A stretch of DNA of 64,000 bases from Coniferiporia sulphurascens. Taxonomy: Eukaryota; Basidiomycota; Agaricomycetes; Hymenochaetales; Hymenochaetaceae. Below the pieces are notes generated by a model. That model had not been told where the DNA came from and did not search any database. It was given only the letters and a program-made list of their open reading frames with translations. This document shows positions 32,175 to 45,437 of this stretch, in pieces (position 1 is the first letter of the stretch; every line of letters begins with the position of its first letter). The position numbers and the translations under genes were made by a program. The stretch covers positions 3,162,001 to 3,226,000 of the forward strand of contig NBBA01000001.1 of assembly GCA_002794785.1 (NCBI GenBank). The letters run 5' to 3'.

Positions 32175-34540
32175 ATGGGATCCTATGAGGTTCAGCCGAA
32201 AATCTTGATCATAGACTCCTACGACTCCTTTACACACAAGTTTGTGTTATTTGCCACTCGTACTTTATTCCGTGCGCTGACGGAGAAATTACAATCAGCT
32301 TGGCTGCCCTCGTAAAGGAGGCGATACCAGGTTCCTCGATCTACATCATAAAGAATGACGAAATAAGTTTTGCCTGTCTTTCCCGCTATCTTTCGTTCTT
32401 TTCCGCTGTCCTTGTTGGGCCAGGTCCAGGGTCGCCTCTCGTTCCGTCCGACGTAGGTATTACAAAACGACTATGGAAAGTCTCAAACGACGACCTCCTT
32501 CCTATACTGGGCGTCTGTCTCGGCCTCCAAAGCCTCGGTGTTGAACATGGGGCAACGCTAGAAAAACTGAAAGTAGTGAAGCACGGGCAGGTCTCTCGCT
32601 TAACCCATAACGGAGATGACCTCTTTAAAGAAGTTCCTATGAACGCGACCGTAGTTCGTTACCATTCGCTCTGTATTAATATGAAGACCTCGGAGGAGCT
32701 GGAGGACCTAGCATGGGCTGACGACGAAGATAACGGACGTGTAGTTATGGCTCTCAAGCACACCTTCAAGCCATTTTGGGCGGTACAATACCATCCAGAG
32801 TCTGTTTGTACTGACGAAAGTGGATTCCGTATTATGCAGAACTTCTGGCGATTGGCTTGCGATTGGACACTGAAGAAAGGTCGGAGGGTCAAGGTGTGGA
32901 ATGATGTAGCACAAAGCCAGTTCTCGGGCAATGTGTGGCCGTCCCCATGCCGCGCCGATACTTCTCGGCCCAATTTCAAGCCTCAACGCGTCGCTTTCTC
33001 CAAGCTTTCGCTACCCCAACTAAGCTTACCGCAAATTTGCGAAGTGCTTGGAGTGTACAAAGCAGATGCAGATTTTGTCCTCCTGGATTCAGCAGCTCAG
33101 CCTGGCTCACACACTATAATCGGTTGTATTCACCCGTCTACGATCAAAATTCAGTACTTCGTTGGAGATACATCCGTCACTCTAATACAAGGAAAGCGGC
33201 ACACTTCTTGTGCGCTGGATTCCTCGGACATCTGGACATGGCTGGCTTCTTTCATGCGAACGAAGGAGGCGGTCGGAGGCGACCCCTGTTCGCCGTTCTG
33301 GGGTGGGCTTACTGGATATCTTAATTATGAACTGGGTGTCGACTCGATACAATGCAGACGACCTTCCCACGATGAAACTCGCAAAGGCTTTCCAGACGTG
33401 AATCTGGTCTTTATCGAACGCAGCATCGTGATCAACGTGAATTCTGGTCAGGTTCTCGTACAATCACTTATGCCAAATGACGATGACTGGTTTGCTTTCA
33501 TTGCGTCTACCCTCAGACGCCATGCAAGTGGCGAAGAGAAGGCGCATAGGTTTCGGACACTGTTGCGCCCATCGTCCGCTGAGAAACCCACTGTTCTTTA
33601 TCCCAACAAAGACCAGTATATTCTAAAGGTTAAGGAAGCACAGGATTACCTTTTCGCGGGAGAGTCGTACGAACTATGTCTAACTGCACGAACGCATATC
33701 ATGGTGCCAAGGACTCCAGTCTCCTCATCCCGATCGTCTTGGGAGCTTTACAAGAGGCTTAGGTCTGTGAATCCCGCGCCCTATGCCACATATATTCGGC
33801 TCGGCTCGGTGACACTTATTTCTTCGTCCCCTGAGCGTTTCCTTTCATATTCTCGTCCCCCCAATACGCGTCTCCAGCTTCGTCCCATAAAGGGAACAGT
33901 GAAGAAAGGTGGGGGAATGACACGCGAGCGTGCAGAAGAGATTCTGAGCAGTCCCAAGGAGATCGGCGAAAATCTTATGATTGTTGATCTGATTCGCCAT
34001 GACCTGTATGGGGTTGTCGGGACGGGCGTTGATGTCAAGAAGTTCTGCGGCATCGAAGAGTACGAGACGGTATGGCAGCTCGTTAGTGTCATTGAGGGCG
34101 AACTTCGACCATCCACTCGTGCTGAGTACGATGGGGGGAGTGTGAACCTCTATGATGACCAACTCGGATGGGATGTATTACGCCAAAGCCTCCCACCTGG
34201 TAGTATGACGGGTGCACCGAAAAAACGGAGCGTGCAACTCTTGCAGAGTCTCGAGGATAGCGAAAGGGGTATTTATTCAGGCGTCGTCGGTTACTGGTGT
34301 GTCGGTGGTGGTGGAGACTGGTCTGTCATTATTCGCAGCTGCTTCAAAGACGATGAACGTCGCCGGCCAGAGGAAATGGGCAGCAGTAGGAACATGGAGT
34401 ATGACGAGTGGATAGTCGGTGCAGGCGGAGCTATTACTGCACTGTCTGATCCAGAATCGGAATGGGACGAAATGCTGACGAAGTTACAGAGTGTCCTGAG
34501 AGCCTTTAACTTGGATGATTCAAAAGATCTCAGCAGCTGA
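32175..34540 (+). CDS. ABZ1: Bifunctional p-aminobenzoate (aminodeoxychorismate) synthase, PabA-PabB fusion
   Basis: Exon 1 (MGSYEVQPKILIIDSYDSFT) is followed by one intron (about 32240-32300); the rest is a single long exon. The N-terminal class I glutamine amidotransferase has GPGPGSPL, LGVCLGLQSLG with the nucleophile Cys, VVRYHSL and AVQYHPESVCT with the catalytic His. The PabB part has FWGGLTGYLNYELGV, ESYELCLTARTHI, ATYIRLGSVTLISSSPERFL, RPIKGTVKKGGGMTRERAEE, ENLMIVDLIRHDL and PGSMTGAPKKRSVQLLQ, the chorismate site. It makes aminodeoxychorismate for folate. The fused order is usual in fungi. No aminodeoxychorismate lyase lies nearby. Stop TGA 34538-34540. Confidence 0.93.
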
Positions 34541-35084
34541 ATGCTCGGGTAATTTTTTCCGTATCACATTTTTGCCCTTCGCATTCATCTGCGATGGGGT
34601 GTTATCATTATTTCATTTCACCAGCACTCAACGTGCTACTTTCCGCCATAGGTGACATTTTCAATTAGGAGTACTATGCTTCAATTTCTTTCAAGTTCGA
34701 GTGGGCTACACTTCCCGAATATATTCTAGTACACACACACAATTACATACCTTGCAGGCTGGATTGTTGGATCAATTCCCGGGCTACATTAATATTGTTG
34801 GAATTGCCAGGTACAACTGTGGTTACATATTTCAAAATCACGGCTGTCTCAACAAGGATCTCTCAGATGACGTCCGCGGCCGTAGCGAGCGGCCCGTCGG
34901 GTTTTTGCGGGACCAGTCAACAGCGGCTTAAAACTTAGTACATGTATCACAAGTTCTACTTGACGCTTTATCCCCCATCCTCGAAAGCAAAATTGAAACA
35001 GGTTTTTTTGACCATCACATGCCCTCGCCAACCGGGCCTGTAAATTTCCGTGGATTTTTTACCCGAAATCTGTCGTCTCAATGG
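34541..35084. other. Spacer PabAB to GH28
   Basis: About 540 bp. It holds the PabAB 3' region and the GH28 upstream region; apart from the TATA-like element just after it I see nothing. Confidence 0.5.
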
Positions 35085-35092
35085 TTTAAATA
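35085..35092 (+). promoter_or_regulatory. TATA-like element upstream of the GH28 gene
   Basis: TTTAAATA lies 54 nt before the GH28 start codon, in the usual place for a fungal TATA box. It is a sequence resemblance only. Confidence 0.35.
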
Positions 35093-35145
35093 CCGAGTGC
35101 GCCCGTAGCATCGTGTGGTACTCGTCTTCTTAGTGGTACAGTACT

Positions 35146-37569
35146 ATGCTGTTGCTACTTTCTGTCCTAACAAGCATAAGCCTTGCGGCTGCCCGCCAAT
35201 CGATCTTCACTGTCCCGCACACTGATGGCGCCGACGACGCCTTGGGACTCGCAGCTGCGCTGCAAAACTACTCAACGAACTCAACGATCCTCTTCAAGGA
35301 AGGCGTCACCTATAACATTTACTCGCCTATAAAATTTCCAACACTGTCGAACGTCGAGATCAGAATTGAAGGAAATCTCTCGTATCCATCCGATATAGCC
35401 ATCGTACAGGGTAGGTCGTCTCTCCCTTTACCTTCAGAGCGCAATTTATATCGGCATGTCACCTTGCCAATTAGAGGCCGTATCATCTTCAGTGCGTACT
35501 GGAAATCCTTCATTAAGATCCGCCTAAAAAGACTATTATAATACTGACGTAACAGGATTTCCCCGGTGCTTGGTATGAATCCGTTGCTCTGGCGAAGGCG
35601 CAATAGTACAGCTAAGTTATCCAAGGCTGGCCTTTACAGGTGGAACAAACGTAACTTTGCGCGGATCAGCAGACCCGTCGTGGGGCTGGATTGATGGCCA
35701 TGGCCAAACGGCAAGTTTCCAGAGCCAAATAACGCCTTTTACTTCTAATTTCTACCTTGACAGTGGTGGGACGCCCACAACCAAACTAACCGTCCACATG
35801 GTATCGCGTTCAGTAAAATCACGGGAGGCGTCATCAGGGACATAAAAATCTGGAAGGTACACCAGCCGTCAGACCTCGGCCAACTATTCGGCCACTAATG
35901 TCTAGCGTCTTTGGCAGCCAATCGCCTGGAATTTCGCCACAAGCGGTTCAAGCAACATACACGTGTTCAACAACAAGATTTTGGCAATATCCAATAATGT
36001 TAATACGGTGAATTATGGGCTATTGTTTGTGGCTGTTGTGTAACCTAATACTAAGGCCCCTCTTACACTCAGTCGTTTCCATTTAACACGTGAGTGCCTT
36101 TTCCCGCCCCTCCTTGTCCAGACCAGTAAACATCGCCTGTCAGAGATGGCTTCTCCGCTGGAGGGACAAATATGTTATTTGAGGAGAATTACGTTGTGAA
36201 CGGCGATGACTGCCTTACCGTGGGCAGCGGCACAAAAAATATAGTCTTTAGGTAATGATTCTTGAGTTTTTGAAATAGTCGCTGCTAACACTTATTTTGA
36301 CTGCAGGAATTCTTACTGTAGGTCCTTCGGAATGCTACACTCTATATTTGTATCTGATCTCTTGTTAGGCGAAGGAGGACATGGTCTTTCCATAGGGTCA
36401 TTGGGCGAAGGCGGCTCGGTTGCTGATGTGGAGAATGTACTGTAAGTCAGACGCCCATAAAACGCTACATTAGAAACTCACCCTGCCCTTTCCAGCATCG
36501 AAAACAACTTTATGGTAATAATGAGCGTCATTTCTAATTGACCGCTTCTAAAGTCCGAGCACAGAAAAACACCCTTTATGGTGCCCGTTTCAAGAGTTGG
36601 ACTGGGGGAAACGGACTGGCTCAGAAGTATGTTCTTCTTTTTATCGGCGCACGAACCCTTTGATAAATGACCACGTAGTATTACATGGAGGAATATCGTA
36701 TTTGATAACGTCCGCTTTCCAGTAAATAGCAGTATTACTAAGTTTTCCTGGCATGACGTAAAACTGACCTGTCCGACAACAGATTTACGTGACTCAAAAG
36801 TGAGCCTTCGGATAAACTGGCGACCCTTTTCTGACACCCCTCATTTATTCAGCTATTGGGATCAAGAGGTCTGTCTGACTGAATTGTGAAACCATCAAAT
36901 TCATGTCTATTTTCGTAGCTCGGGCCGGCGCCGAATCCTGTAAACGCGAACAACACCCATATTCAGAACTTTCTGTTCCAAAACTTTGTCGGAACGATTG
37001 ACGAGTTGAGTCCTCGTTGGAATTCTTGAACACTCTATTGCTGCTAAACTACAGTGAATAGCCAACCGAATTTCTTCGAAGGATCATGTATTTCTGACCC
37101 ATGCTGGTGAGCCGGGAATTTACTTCTTTTCTTACCTCTCGCTTCACATCCCGCTTCTTACGTCTCCCGATTTCCTTCCATGCAAAATCGTATTTACACT
37201 CCTGACCGCCATGGAACGCATATAACGTTGAAGGTACGCGGTTGAGGGCGCCACCGGCAAGGAGGTGATTATCCTGGACCTCTACCCCAATACGAGTGAG
37301 TCATTACTGCTTTTGGCCGGAACCGAAATAGCATATGATTCAATGGTAAATGCTCGCAGCGTCGAACGTCCTCACGAAGGATATTTTCGCGAGAACGGAG
37401 ACTAGCGCCGTTGTTGCAGTGATGTGTAACCCGGATACGGTAATGTCCTTGCACTTGGAGCTAGACGACACCGCGGCTAACGCACGTCTTTGTTCAAATA
37501 TCAGATTTCAAACGACGTAGGTTTCGTTTGCCAAGATGGCGCGTTTATCCGCACCGCGGCGGGGATATA
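35146..37569 (+). CDS. Secreted glycoside hydrolase family 28 (exo-polygalacturonase type)
   Basis: The start MLLLLSVLTSISLAAARQ is a signal peptide. The right-handed beta-helix follows over about a dozen short exons: FPGAW-LAFTGGTNVTLRGS, WGWIDGHGQ, AWNFATSGSSNIHVFNN, FPFNT-DGFSAGGTNMLFEENY, VVNGDDCLTVGSGTKNIVFR, GGHGLSIGSLGEGGS, and YGARFKSWTGGNG. The GH28 catalytic set is complete: N-T-D (split by an intron), the D-D pair in NGDDC, G-H-G, and R-x-K in ARFKSW. The enzyme cuts galacturonan in pectin outside the cell. Several N-x-S/T sites fit a secreted glycoprotein. The C-terminus (CQDGAFIRTAAGI) stops at TAA 37567-37569. Some middle exon borders are approximate. Confidence 0.87.
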
Positions 37570-37924
37570 AATATGTGTGGTTTGCGGGCGCCTGGTCGAT
37601 ATGGCGGGGACATATAAACCTTCCTTGTACGATGCTACCGAGCGATGTATCTCTCCGTTCATGGAATCAAATAGTGTCTGATGAAAAGCGTCTCCCCGGA
37701 CCACCATGATACTCTAGGCCCGCAGAGCCCAGTACGGAGAGGCTCGATGACCTTTCCATCGACCTTACATAATTCACTGACAGACGTCAACCTAGTGTCG
37801 CCGAAAACGCTCGGTTGACGCGTCAGTTGGGCGGAGAGGGACTGCCAAAAGAGAGCTACGGGAAGCACCCATCCCTGCGCCCTCTTTTCCTCTGCCCACC
37901 ACCACCACCACCAGTACGACGACT
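37570..37924. other. Spacer GH28 to PUF gene
   Basis: 355 bp; ends with a CCA-repeat tract at about 37900-37915 just before the PUF start. No gene seen. Confidence 0.5.
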
Positions 37925-40794
37925 ATGCAGTCCCCGTCGTCCGCCTCTGCCTTCCGCCAGCAATTCATCCCTCTCCTTCCAGACTCGTGCAATCGCACCC
38001 GCCAGTATCCACCAGTCCCTCCTTCCGCCTCACTCAATGCGTCCATATGGGCTCCGCAACCCCAGTCTCCGGGTGGCACCTGGCCTAAAGATGTACTTGC
38101 GTTTGGCGAGCACGTTGGCCAGGCCGATAGCAGAGTCTGCCTTCCTCAGCAAGGAATATTCCCTGCCACCGGCGATAAGCCGCTCACCAAGGAGGACATT
38201 TTTGGTCCATCAGGCAACTCGCACCCGCCAAGCCATAAAGAAGTAGGTGCCATAGGCGATAGGAGGCAGAAAGATCCCCCGTTCTGCGATCAAGAAGTAT
38301 GTATGCCGGTTACCAGTTACAAGTACTCGTTTTCAAGGGTTTTGGAAAAATGACGCATATATGCGTTGTCGCCGGTGCCACCTTTTTTTACACCATGTTG
38401 ATTATCATTTGCCTTAGCATGTAGAACAACTTTTACGTTCTCTCAACTTAAATTCTCCCGCTCCGGAGGGTCAATCGTCACCTTCCGCCAACGACTTTAA
38501 CGTGTCACCGTCGACATCTTCGTCTTTTCCGACAACTCCGGTAGAGAGTTCCCCGACAACGCCCCGCTCTTCGGACACTTTGTTCCATCAACTTTGCGAG
38601 CTTGGCCCATCCATTGGCTTTGGACCAGGGTTTTCCCCTCAGAATGGAATAGTATCAGCAGCGCCCAAAGCTTCTCAAGATCACTGCTGGAATGATGCTA
38701 ATTACGCTGCGCTGCGCGGAAGTTTTAGCCATAATTCGAACTTTTCGCGTGTCATGTATCAGACTCTTCCAGCGTATGAGCTTCAGACAGAACGCGGCTC
38801 CCCTACTGTCTTTACGGGTACCGCAGGCCCTGACCATCGCCGGATGGCTGCCCCTGACTGGAACCAACAACCTTTCGCAGAGCTTCCCGACTGGCCCCAC
38901 TTATCTCCGTCTTTGGACGGAACCAGGCCTTTTGGTTCTACCTCGAACGGGGATTTCGAGTTCCCTAGATCCGCCGTCGCCGACAAGGAGAGGCTAGGAA
39001 ACATAATGGGATCTTCAGTATCTATGCATTCCCGGCAGCACCAACAGCCAGCTCCGAGCGAGGTACGATTATTCATATCTTCACAAAATGTCCGTTTTAG
39101 AAATTGATTCTGTGTAGCCGATTAATTTTCTGTCTCTCCTTCACCCTTCATCGACACCTCCTTACGCTATTTTCGTGGCTCGCATTGTTAAATCCTCAGA
39201 CCAGCAAGCTTCTATATTTCTGCAGCAGAAGCTCAAGGTGGCCGATGAAAAGGAACGAGTGAAGATTGTAGATGCCATCTGTACTCGAGGTACCGAGATG
39301 ATGTCACATCGGTGAGCTAAAAAAAATACCGTTGCCCATTTTCTGCATCCGAATGCGCCTGACGGTTTCGACGGACTAATAGCTTTGGAAACTGGGCGGT
39401 CCAGCGCTGTTTGGAGGCCGCTTCGCCCGTGGAGGAGCGGAGGAAGATTGCCTCGTGCATGAGGTACTTACCTGCAGCGGATTCATTGGTGCCATTTTGA
39501 CACAGCCCTTTGTAGAGGAAATGTCGTTGAGCTGGCCACCAACTGTTACGGGTGTCATGTCCTGCAGAAAGCGCTCGACTGCGAGGAAGACATCAGACTT
39601 CTAATTGTCTCGGAACTTCTTCTGGGTGATCCAGCAAAGACGCTAATCAACAAGCATGCTTCTCATGTTTGGAGCAAGGTGACCCAATCGTGTTTAAAAT
39701 CAGGTTTATAGCCTTACAGTAGTTCCAGATCATGGAAATCAGCTGGACCCCCCCAGCTCCGCCTATTTTTACCTAGTGCGTTCCTACGCATCATACACCT
39801 ACTTTATTTTTACTTATTGTATGCTTAGTGTCAACAAAGCTCTCCAAGGAAAGTGGGCCTCTTTGGCCTGCCATGAGACTGGGTCATTGGTGGTACAGGT
39901 AAGTTATATGCGTCTCTAGAAGCAATACGTTAGCTTAAACTGGTTATAGCATGCATTTGAAAACCTTGAAGAGTCTGCAAAGGACGGTATTGTCGACGAA
40001 CTCTTAAATCGAGGGTCTACAATTTTTGCAGATGTCGCAAAAAACCAGTGGGGTTCTTACTGTGTCCAACACAGTGAGCAAAAAAGTGTCCTCGCGCCGA
40101 TTTTCGCTAATTCTTTCCTCCCAGTTTTAGAGCACGGCAGTCCGAAACATCAGAATCTTGCTCTTTCTCATCTTCTTTCAGGCTTGTTGGAGTTTTCTAC
40201 GAACGAACAGGGATTTAAGTCTGTAACAAAGGCCCTTAAGGAGGGGGGGAAGGACACTTTGGATAAATTCGTCAATAGAATGCGCGAATCACCCGAGGGG
40301 TACGTACATCCCAACGCGCAAACTTGCCACCGGAATTACCTTTGACACACCTTTCAAAGCGGTCGGAGGGCCATAGTCGTAGACTTGGCATTGTCTACGA
40401 CCGGGAGTCAGCTTATCGCGAGTATACTTCCCAACGTAATTATATCAGAATGCTTTCCCCCCAATTGTTTTCTTACAATACCCTCCGCCAGATTGACAAG
40501 GAACAGCGAGCCGTACTTTATGAAGCAGTAAGACCAAATGTAGTTTTGAATGTACCCTTTACTCAAAATCATTACACAGATTCGGGGCCATATCGTCACC
40601 CTACGTGGATGTAAGACAGGATCCAAGATTATTTGGCTGTTGTACGTCGCTTCCCCGCCAAAGTATGATATACGTTGACATCACTGAATTCCCCAATCTG
40701 TAGCGACAGAATGGTATGCACACCCTCAGCACTTGAAAGCAAACAGACACCGGCATTGACTTTGCACGAACAGCGCGCTTATTATGGCTCGTAA
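37925..40794 (+). CDS. PUF (Pumilio homology) RNA-binding protein
   Basis: A Ser/Pro-rich N-terminal half of about 330 residues with low complexity precedes a Pumilio-type repeat domain. Repeats seen include AIFVARIVKSSDQQASIFLQ, MSHRFGNWAVQRCLEAA, VVELATNCYGCHVLQKAL, LINKHASHVWSKIME, HETGSLVVQHAFENLEE, and VAKNQWGSYCVQHILEHGSP. The C-terminal exons read DLALSTTGSQLIASILPN, NIRGHIVTLRGCKTGSKIIW, DRM, and HEQRAYYGS before TAA 40792-40794; this RGHIVTLRGCKTGSK tail is typical of a fungal PUF group (S. pombe Mpf1-like). PUF proteins bind 3' UTRs and repress or localise mRNAs. About ten introns. The first exon ends at QE before GTATGT and joins HVEQLLRSL. Confidence 0.85.
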
Positions 40795-41636
40795 CTTTTT
40801 ATCAACACTCTTGGGCAACGCTCTTAACACTCTCCCGAACGCCTCGGTATACCCGCGCTGGACATCTCATTCTCCTGCATCTGATCGTACTAGCACGAAC
40901 CTTGCAATTAACAACACCAAAGCACAATCTGGACGCCAATAATCAAGATCAAAGTACCAACGACCCATATCTGCCAATCACGCACGCCGTGTTTCGAATT
41001 TCCGAATTGATCAACCCTGCTCGCCATCTTTCGATTTCCATGTCGTCATGAATCATACTTTCGGGACTGTTGCCATATCATCCACAGAAAATTGTCAAGG
41101 ACGCTTGCCGCCGCAACCACTCAGGGTTCGCTTGCATCATTTAGTCATCTGCATTGTTCTCCGCTCGCATAAGTATTCGCTGCATGCTCATCATCATTCT
41201 CACATCGAGATTTTTATTCTTTTGAAAGGGTTGTACTATTCGAAAGGCGTTTTTTTTTTTCCGAACCGCACGCTCGTACACATTACTCTGCATGTCGTCA
41301 GTATCACTAGTATTAATGCCAGTCTCGCGTCCATAGTATGCAACTGTATTAGCACACCCAAGTACTCCACTAGACATATTCATGTGAATAAAATCTTTAT
41401 TAGTAGTACAGTACATATATGCATGACGGGTCCATGATGTCATTGGTGACTCTCCGTCGCCACCGGACGTCCGAGTCCGGATTCCGCGGCGGATAAACGG
41501 TATATGTACGACCATGAATGCGTTGCCTGGTATAATAATATTATTATTACTATAAAAAACATTATCTCGCCCGCTCAACGTGCGAGAGCAGAGCGCCCTC
41601 TCTCACAACGTCGCCGCCCGCCGCCTGCTGTGCACT
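40795..41636. other. Long spacer PUF to RhoGEF, no gene supported
   Basis: 842 bp, the longest gap. It contains a run of ten T near 41251-41260 and AT-rich DNA at 41530-41570. Open frames on both strands (41048-41437, 41141-41578) show no family motif and overlap each other, so I do not call a gene. Confidence 0.5.
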
Positions 41637-44600
41637 ATGGCCGCCGTCGCCGTCGCTCGCCCCCTCCCCACAGTCCTCCAGACGGCGCAGCCTGAGCCCG
41701 TCGCGCGTCCTGACCGCTCTCGCCTGGTCTCTTTCTCCGACTCCTCCCTTTCTCCCGGCGCGATTTCTTCCCCAAACACTGGCGACTCCTGGTTCCACGT
41801 CCCCCAGGTCTCGATAGCTTCTTCCCAATCCTCACATTCGTCAAATCCCCCGCTTCCTAAAGGCGCACGTCCGCCCTCGCCGCAGTCGTCGCGTCCTGCC
41901 GTCCCACATGGCGATCCAGACCGTCATTCCCCATCCCCTAAGCGCTCGCTCAGCCTCTCCTCTTGGAAGGTCGAGTGGCGAGGCTTTTCAAAAGTAGTCA
42001 AGTGGGCAGTCTTAGGTGACAGACTTGAAGACGGAAGCAGGCCTCACAAGCGTTACTCGACGACACCAAAAGGGAGACAGCACAACTCAGATGTTTTTGC
42101 TTTTAGCATATCCGAAGGGCAGCGATCAGACGGACCCCTGCCATACGATCGTGATGATGCCACCTACGATCCCCGTATATGCGCGTGGCCGACTTCTCCG
42201 CTTTCTTCGTCACTCTCAGTCGCGTGTATGGATCCCACATTTGACGGCGGACTTCCGTTGCGCCTACAATCTGAGCTTGGTCACGGTGTGGTTCCTGCCC
42301 ATTATGGGCCACAATCCACTTCCACTTCGATTGCGTCCCCGCAAGATGTGGTGAGAGGATTTGGGAGTCCTCCAGTGAGTTGGTTGAGGTTGATTAATTG
42401 TATTCTACTTTTTATCATGGTCCAATCATTTCACCTCACATCGGCGGTACTTTATCATTGCAAAGGCGTTTCTCCCACACGAGTTGTCTGCGACTCCTTC
42501 ACAGTTTCACGCATGTACTGCGGCTTTCAACCGTATGCTGACCGTGATTAAATTCATAGACCTCAAGGCATGGGAGCCACGTGCGGGGAGCCTCGTACAC
42601 GAGCATACAGCGCGCGGCCTCTGTGCAGGAGTGTTCTCGGGCCCACGGGTCTCGTTTCGACATGCTGAACACGTTTTCCGACGTCAACCACTCTACTACG
42701 CTTCACGAAAGTACCTATTATTGGCCTCATACCGGCCGTGGCGCCCTTTCAGACAGCGGGCACATCGGCGACTGCGGAACGATGCTTCGCAACAAATACT
42801 TATCCGCATTACCATCATCAAGCGGGCACAGTGCTTTCCCGAATGACCCTGACTCAAACCTACGCACTTCGAAGTCTTTTCGATTAGCGCATTCGGCCAC
42901 CGCCCTACCTGTAAGCATCGCACCCCATAGTATGACTACGAGCGTCCACCGACGTTCGCGCAAGCTTCGGAAAAGCCTGAGGACAACGCTGCCGCCGCAA
43001 ATATATCCTAATCGTTTGCCCTCGGATTATCCGTCGGGAAAGCACGCACCCCCCAGTCCACCGGCCCCGCGATCGCCATTCTACGCGGCCGTTCTGACCG
43101 CACCAATCATCCCTCCCAAGCCTATTCCAAAGTCGCCCCGAAAGCTGACGAAGAAGCCTTCTCACGCATTACCGCCTCTTCCGAAGTCCTCAAAATCTGA
43201 TGTACCGGACATCCCGCCACCTGTACCTCCGAAGCCCTTGACCATATCGAAAAAGAGACAAGTGGGTGTACGACGATTAATGTGCAGACGAAACACTCTA
43301 ACCACTTTATTACTAAGACTTCTACAGTACTCCCTTCGGCAAGTTCGCGGAGCAGTAGCCATAATACTGCTTTGCCTGCCCTAACAGACACATCAGCGTC
43401 TACTTCCCATGAAGGAGAGCCAACGTCGTTATCAGACTCCGCTACCTCAGTAAGAGGTCCAGATGACAGCCAATCGTCAAAACGGCCATCTCTGTTGCGT
43501 ACCGAATCTAATCGGCGATGGACTGTAGCTGTAGCGGATGCACCAGATGACCTATTCATTGAAGAGCTGGAGCGTCTCCGCCGAATGGGCTTGCGTGCAG
43601 GTGATGTACACGGTATACGGAATACCCGACATCAGCACGTACAGTCTACCAATGCCTCAACAATGGAAGAGGCCATCGGCGAGCCTCCTATGCATGCCAT
43701 CAGCGAGGGGCATTTAGACATCAACCAATTAGAAAAATCGAAGTTAGCAGAGAGAAATACGGTGGTAATTCAAGAAGTAGATGCCGAAGATGAGTCAGAG
43801 TGGCTATGTGCACGCCGGACGATTCTTTGCTGTCGGGAGCTTGTGAGGACGGAAAGAAGTTATCAGGCAAGATTACAGGAGCTGGTTGATGGCATCGTGC
43901 GTATCTCACTGGTTCATTCCGTGCGGAAGTCGTTTTGAATAGGAATCCTTTAGGTGTCCGATGCCGTCCCAACGCTGCTCTTGCAATATGTGCCTGCTCT
44001 CATTAATGCATCGAAAGTCCTAAGTGCGCACTTCAACGAGGATATGTCTGCTTCTGGCGTATCAAATGCCTTCGTGAGTGTAGAGTCAACCATGGAAAAC
44101 TCTTTCGTTGCGTGGTCTGGTGTTGTCGGCGAGTTTTTTATTAAACGGGACGCCTTGTCTGAGACGAAGCTCAAACGAGAGGTGACGGTCACTGGCATAG
44201 TCACCGAGAACGACCACCATTTGGGCGAGTCAGGATCTGGCAAAGTTCGATGCGTGTCAATGCACGGCCACGACGAATCTCACGTTACTCCCGCGGTTTC
44301 CGCAACGTCCCGGGTCAATCGGGCAATAAATACAAGCTCAAGTATACATTGGCTCTTTCGTCCTGCCTTTGCCCATACCCCTGCAGATAGTAATGAGGAG
44401 AAGGAGTCATTTTCCGGATTGAGGAAGAGTTTTAGGCTGAAGGAGCTGAGGGTTAAGGAGGAAAAGGAAAGAAGGCGCAGGCCGCCATTCAGGGATTTAG
44501 CAATTCTCCCGACGCAGCGCGTCACTAGATATGTTCTCTTATACAAAGGTGCGAACGGGTTCGCCCGTAATTTGATCGTCTGGCTGTACGATCGAGGAAT

Positions 44601-44759
44601 CCAGAAAATGACAAACTTAACTTTCCAGATCTCTTGAAACACACACCAACTTCTTCGCCAATACGTGACCTGGTCGAAAGGGCTGTTGTTTCTGCCGTTC
44701 GACTTGCACAGAAGTGCGACAGAGCTCAAGACAACTCATCTTTCTTATGCCATAGTTAA
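41637..44759 (+). CDS. DH-domain (RhoGEF) protein
   Basis: A long N-terminal half rich in Ser, Pro and Arg (PPKPIPKSPRKLTKKPSHA, IPPPVPPKPLTISKK: proline-rich, SH3-ligand type) is followed by a Dbl homology domain. CR1 is ARRTILCCRELVRTERSYQA, RLQELVDGI; CR3 is LAILPTQRVTRYVLLYKDLL. The segment between them holds a long insert (TENDHHLGESGSGKVR and a Lys/Arg-rich part). It ends QDNSSFLCHS at TAA 44757-44759, with no PH domain seen. DH proteins load GTP on Rho-type GTPases for polarity and the actin cytoskeleton. Exon joins between about 42370 and 42600 and near 43260 are not resolved; I could not find one set of splice sites that clearly keeps the frame there. The start ATG 41637 is the first in the frame. 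Confidence 0.72.
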
Positions 44760-45437
44760 TCTTGCCTTGATTTTAGTCCTCCACTGATTAAGCTCGAATC
44801 AATTATCCTGATCATTTGCGTCGCTGCATTTCCTTATTCTTACTTCGTTTTTGTCTTTCGATAACATTATCGTTTGATTGTTAAGCTCTTTTGGCTGTAT
44901 TCTCCTCAGACAATGGGTGGCACACTGCAGAATGATACGAATTCTTCCGAGGTCTTTGTGAGTATCGACTCCAAGGTTAAGGACACGGATGCTCACGGCT
45001 CGGACCGTTTAATGTTTGCACGTTGATTGAAGTTACTAAAACCTTTCCGCTATCAAATATGTTGTACATGTACTTGTTTTTATATATAGACCTAGCCGCT
45101 TGTTGTACATTAGACTTCACTAACAGCAAAACATATACATTACCAACGGAAGCAATCCGGTGTCGTTGATACAGTTTGTCATTTAACTTCTAAGAACTCC
45201 AAGAATGTGGCAGCACTTCATTACCGAGGTGACACCGCCGCGAGGGCATTTATTGCAGCATATCCATTACAAGAAGGAAAAAAGAGAAAAGGAATGAAGT
45301 TAACTAACGAATGTGGGTAACGTTGGTCGGAACATAGAACAAGTGAAAGCAGGCGAACAGGGCACACACACAGTTTTGCCCATAGAGACCATCCATATTG
45401 GCGTCCTTTAACTTAACGACTTCAGCGACCCAGCAAC
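44760..45437. other. Convergent spacer RhoGEF / NBR1, no gene seen
   Basis: 678 bp, AT-rich, between two facing stop codons. No gene or structured RNA recognised. Confidence 0.5.

Noticed and set aside
41048..41578. Open frames on both strands in the PUF-RhoGEF spacer (129 and 145 codons).
   Set aside because: They overlap each other, have no recognisable motif and biased low-complexity composition typical of UTR DNA.
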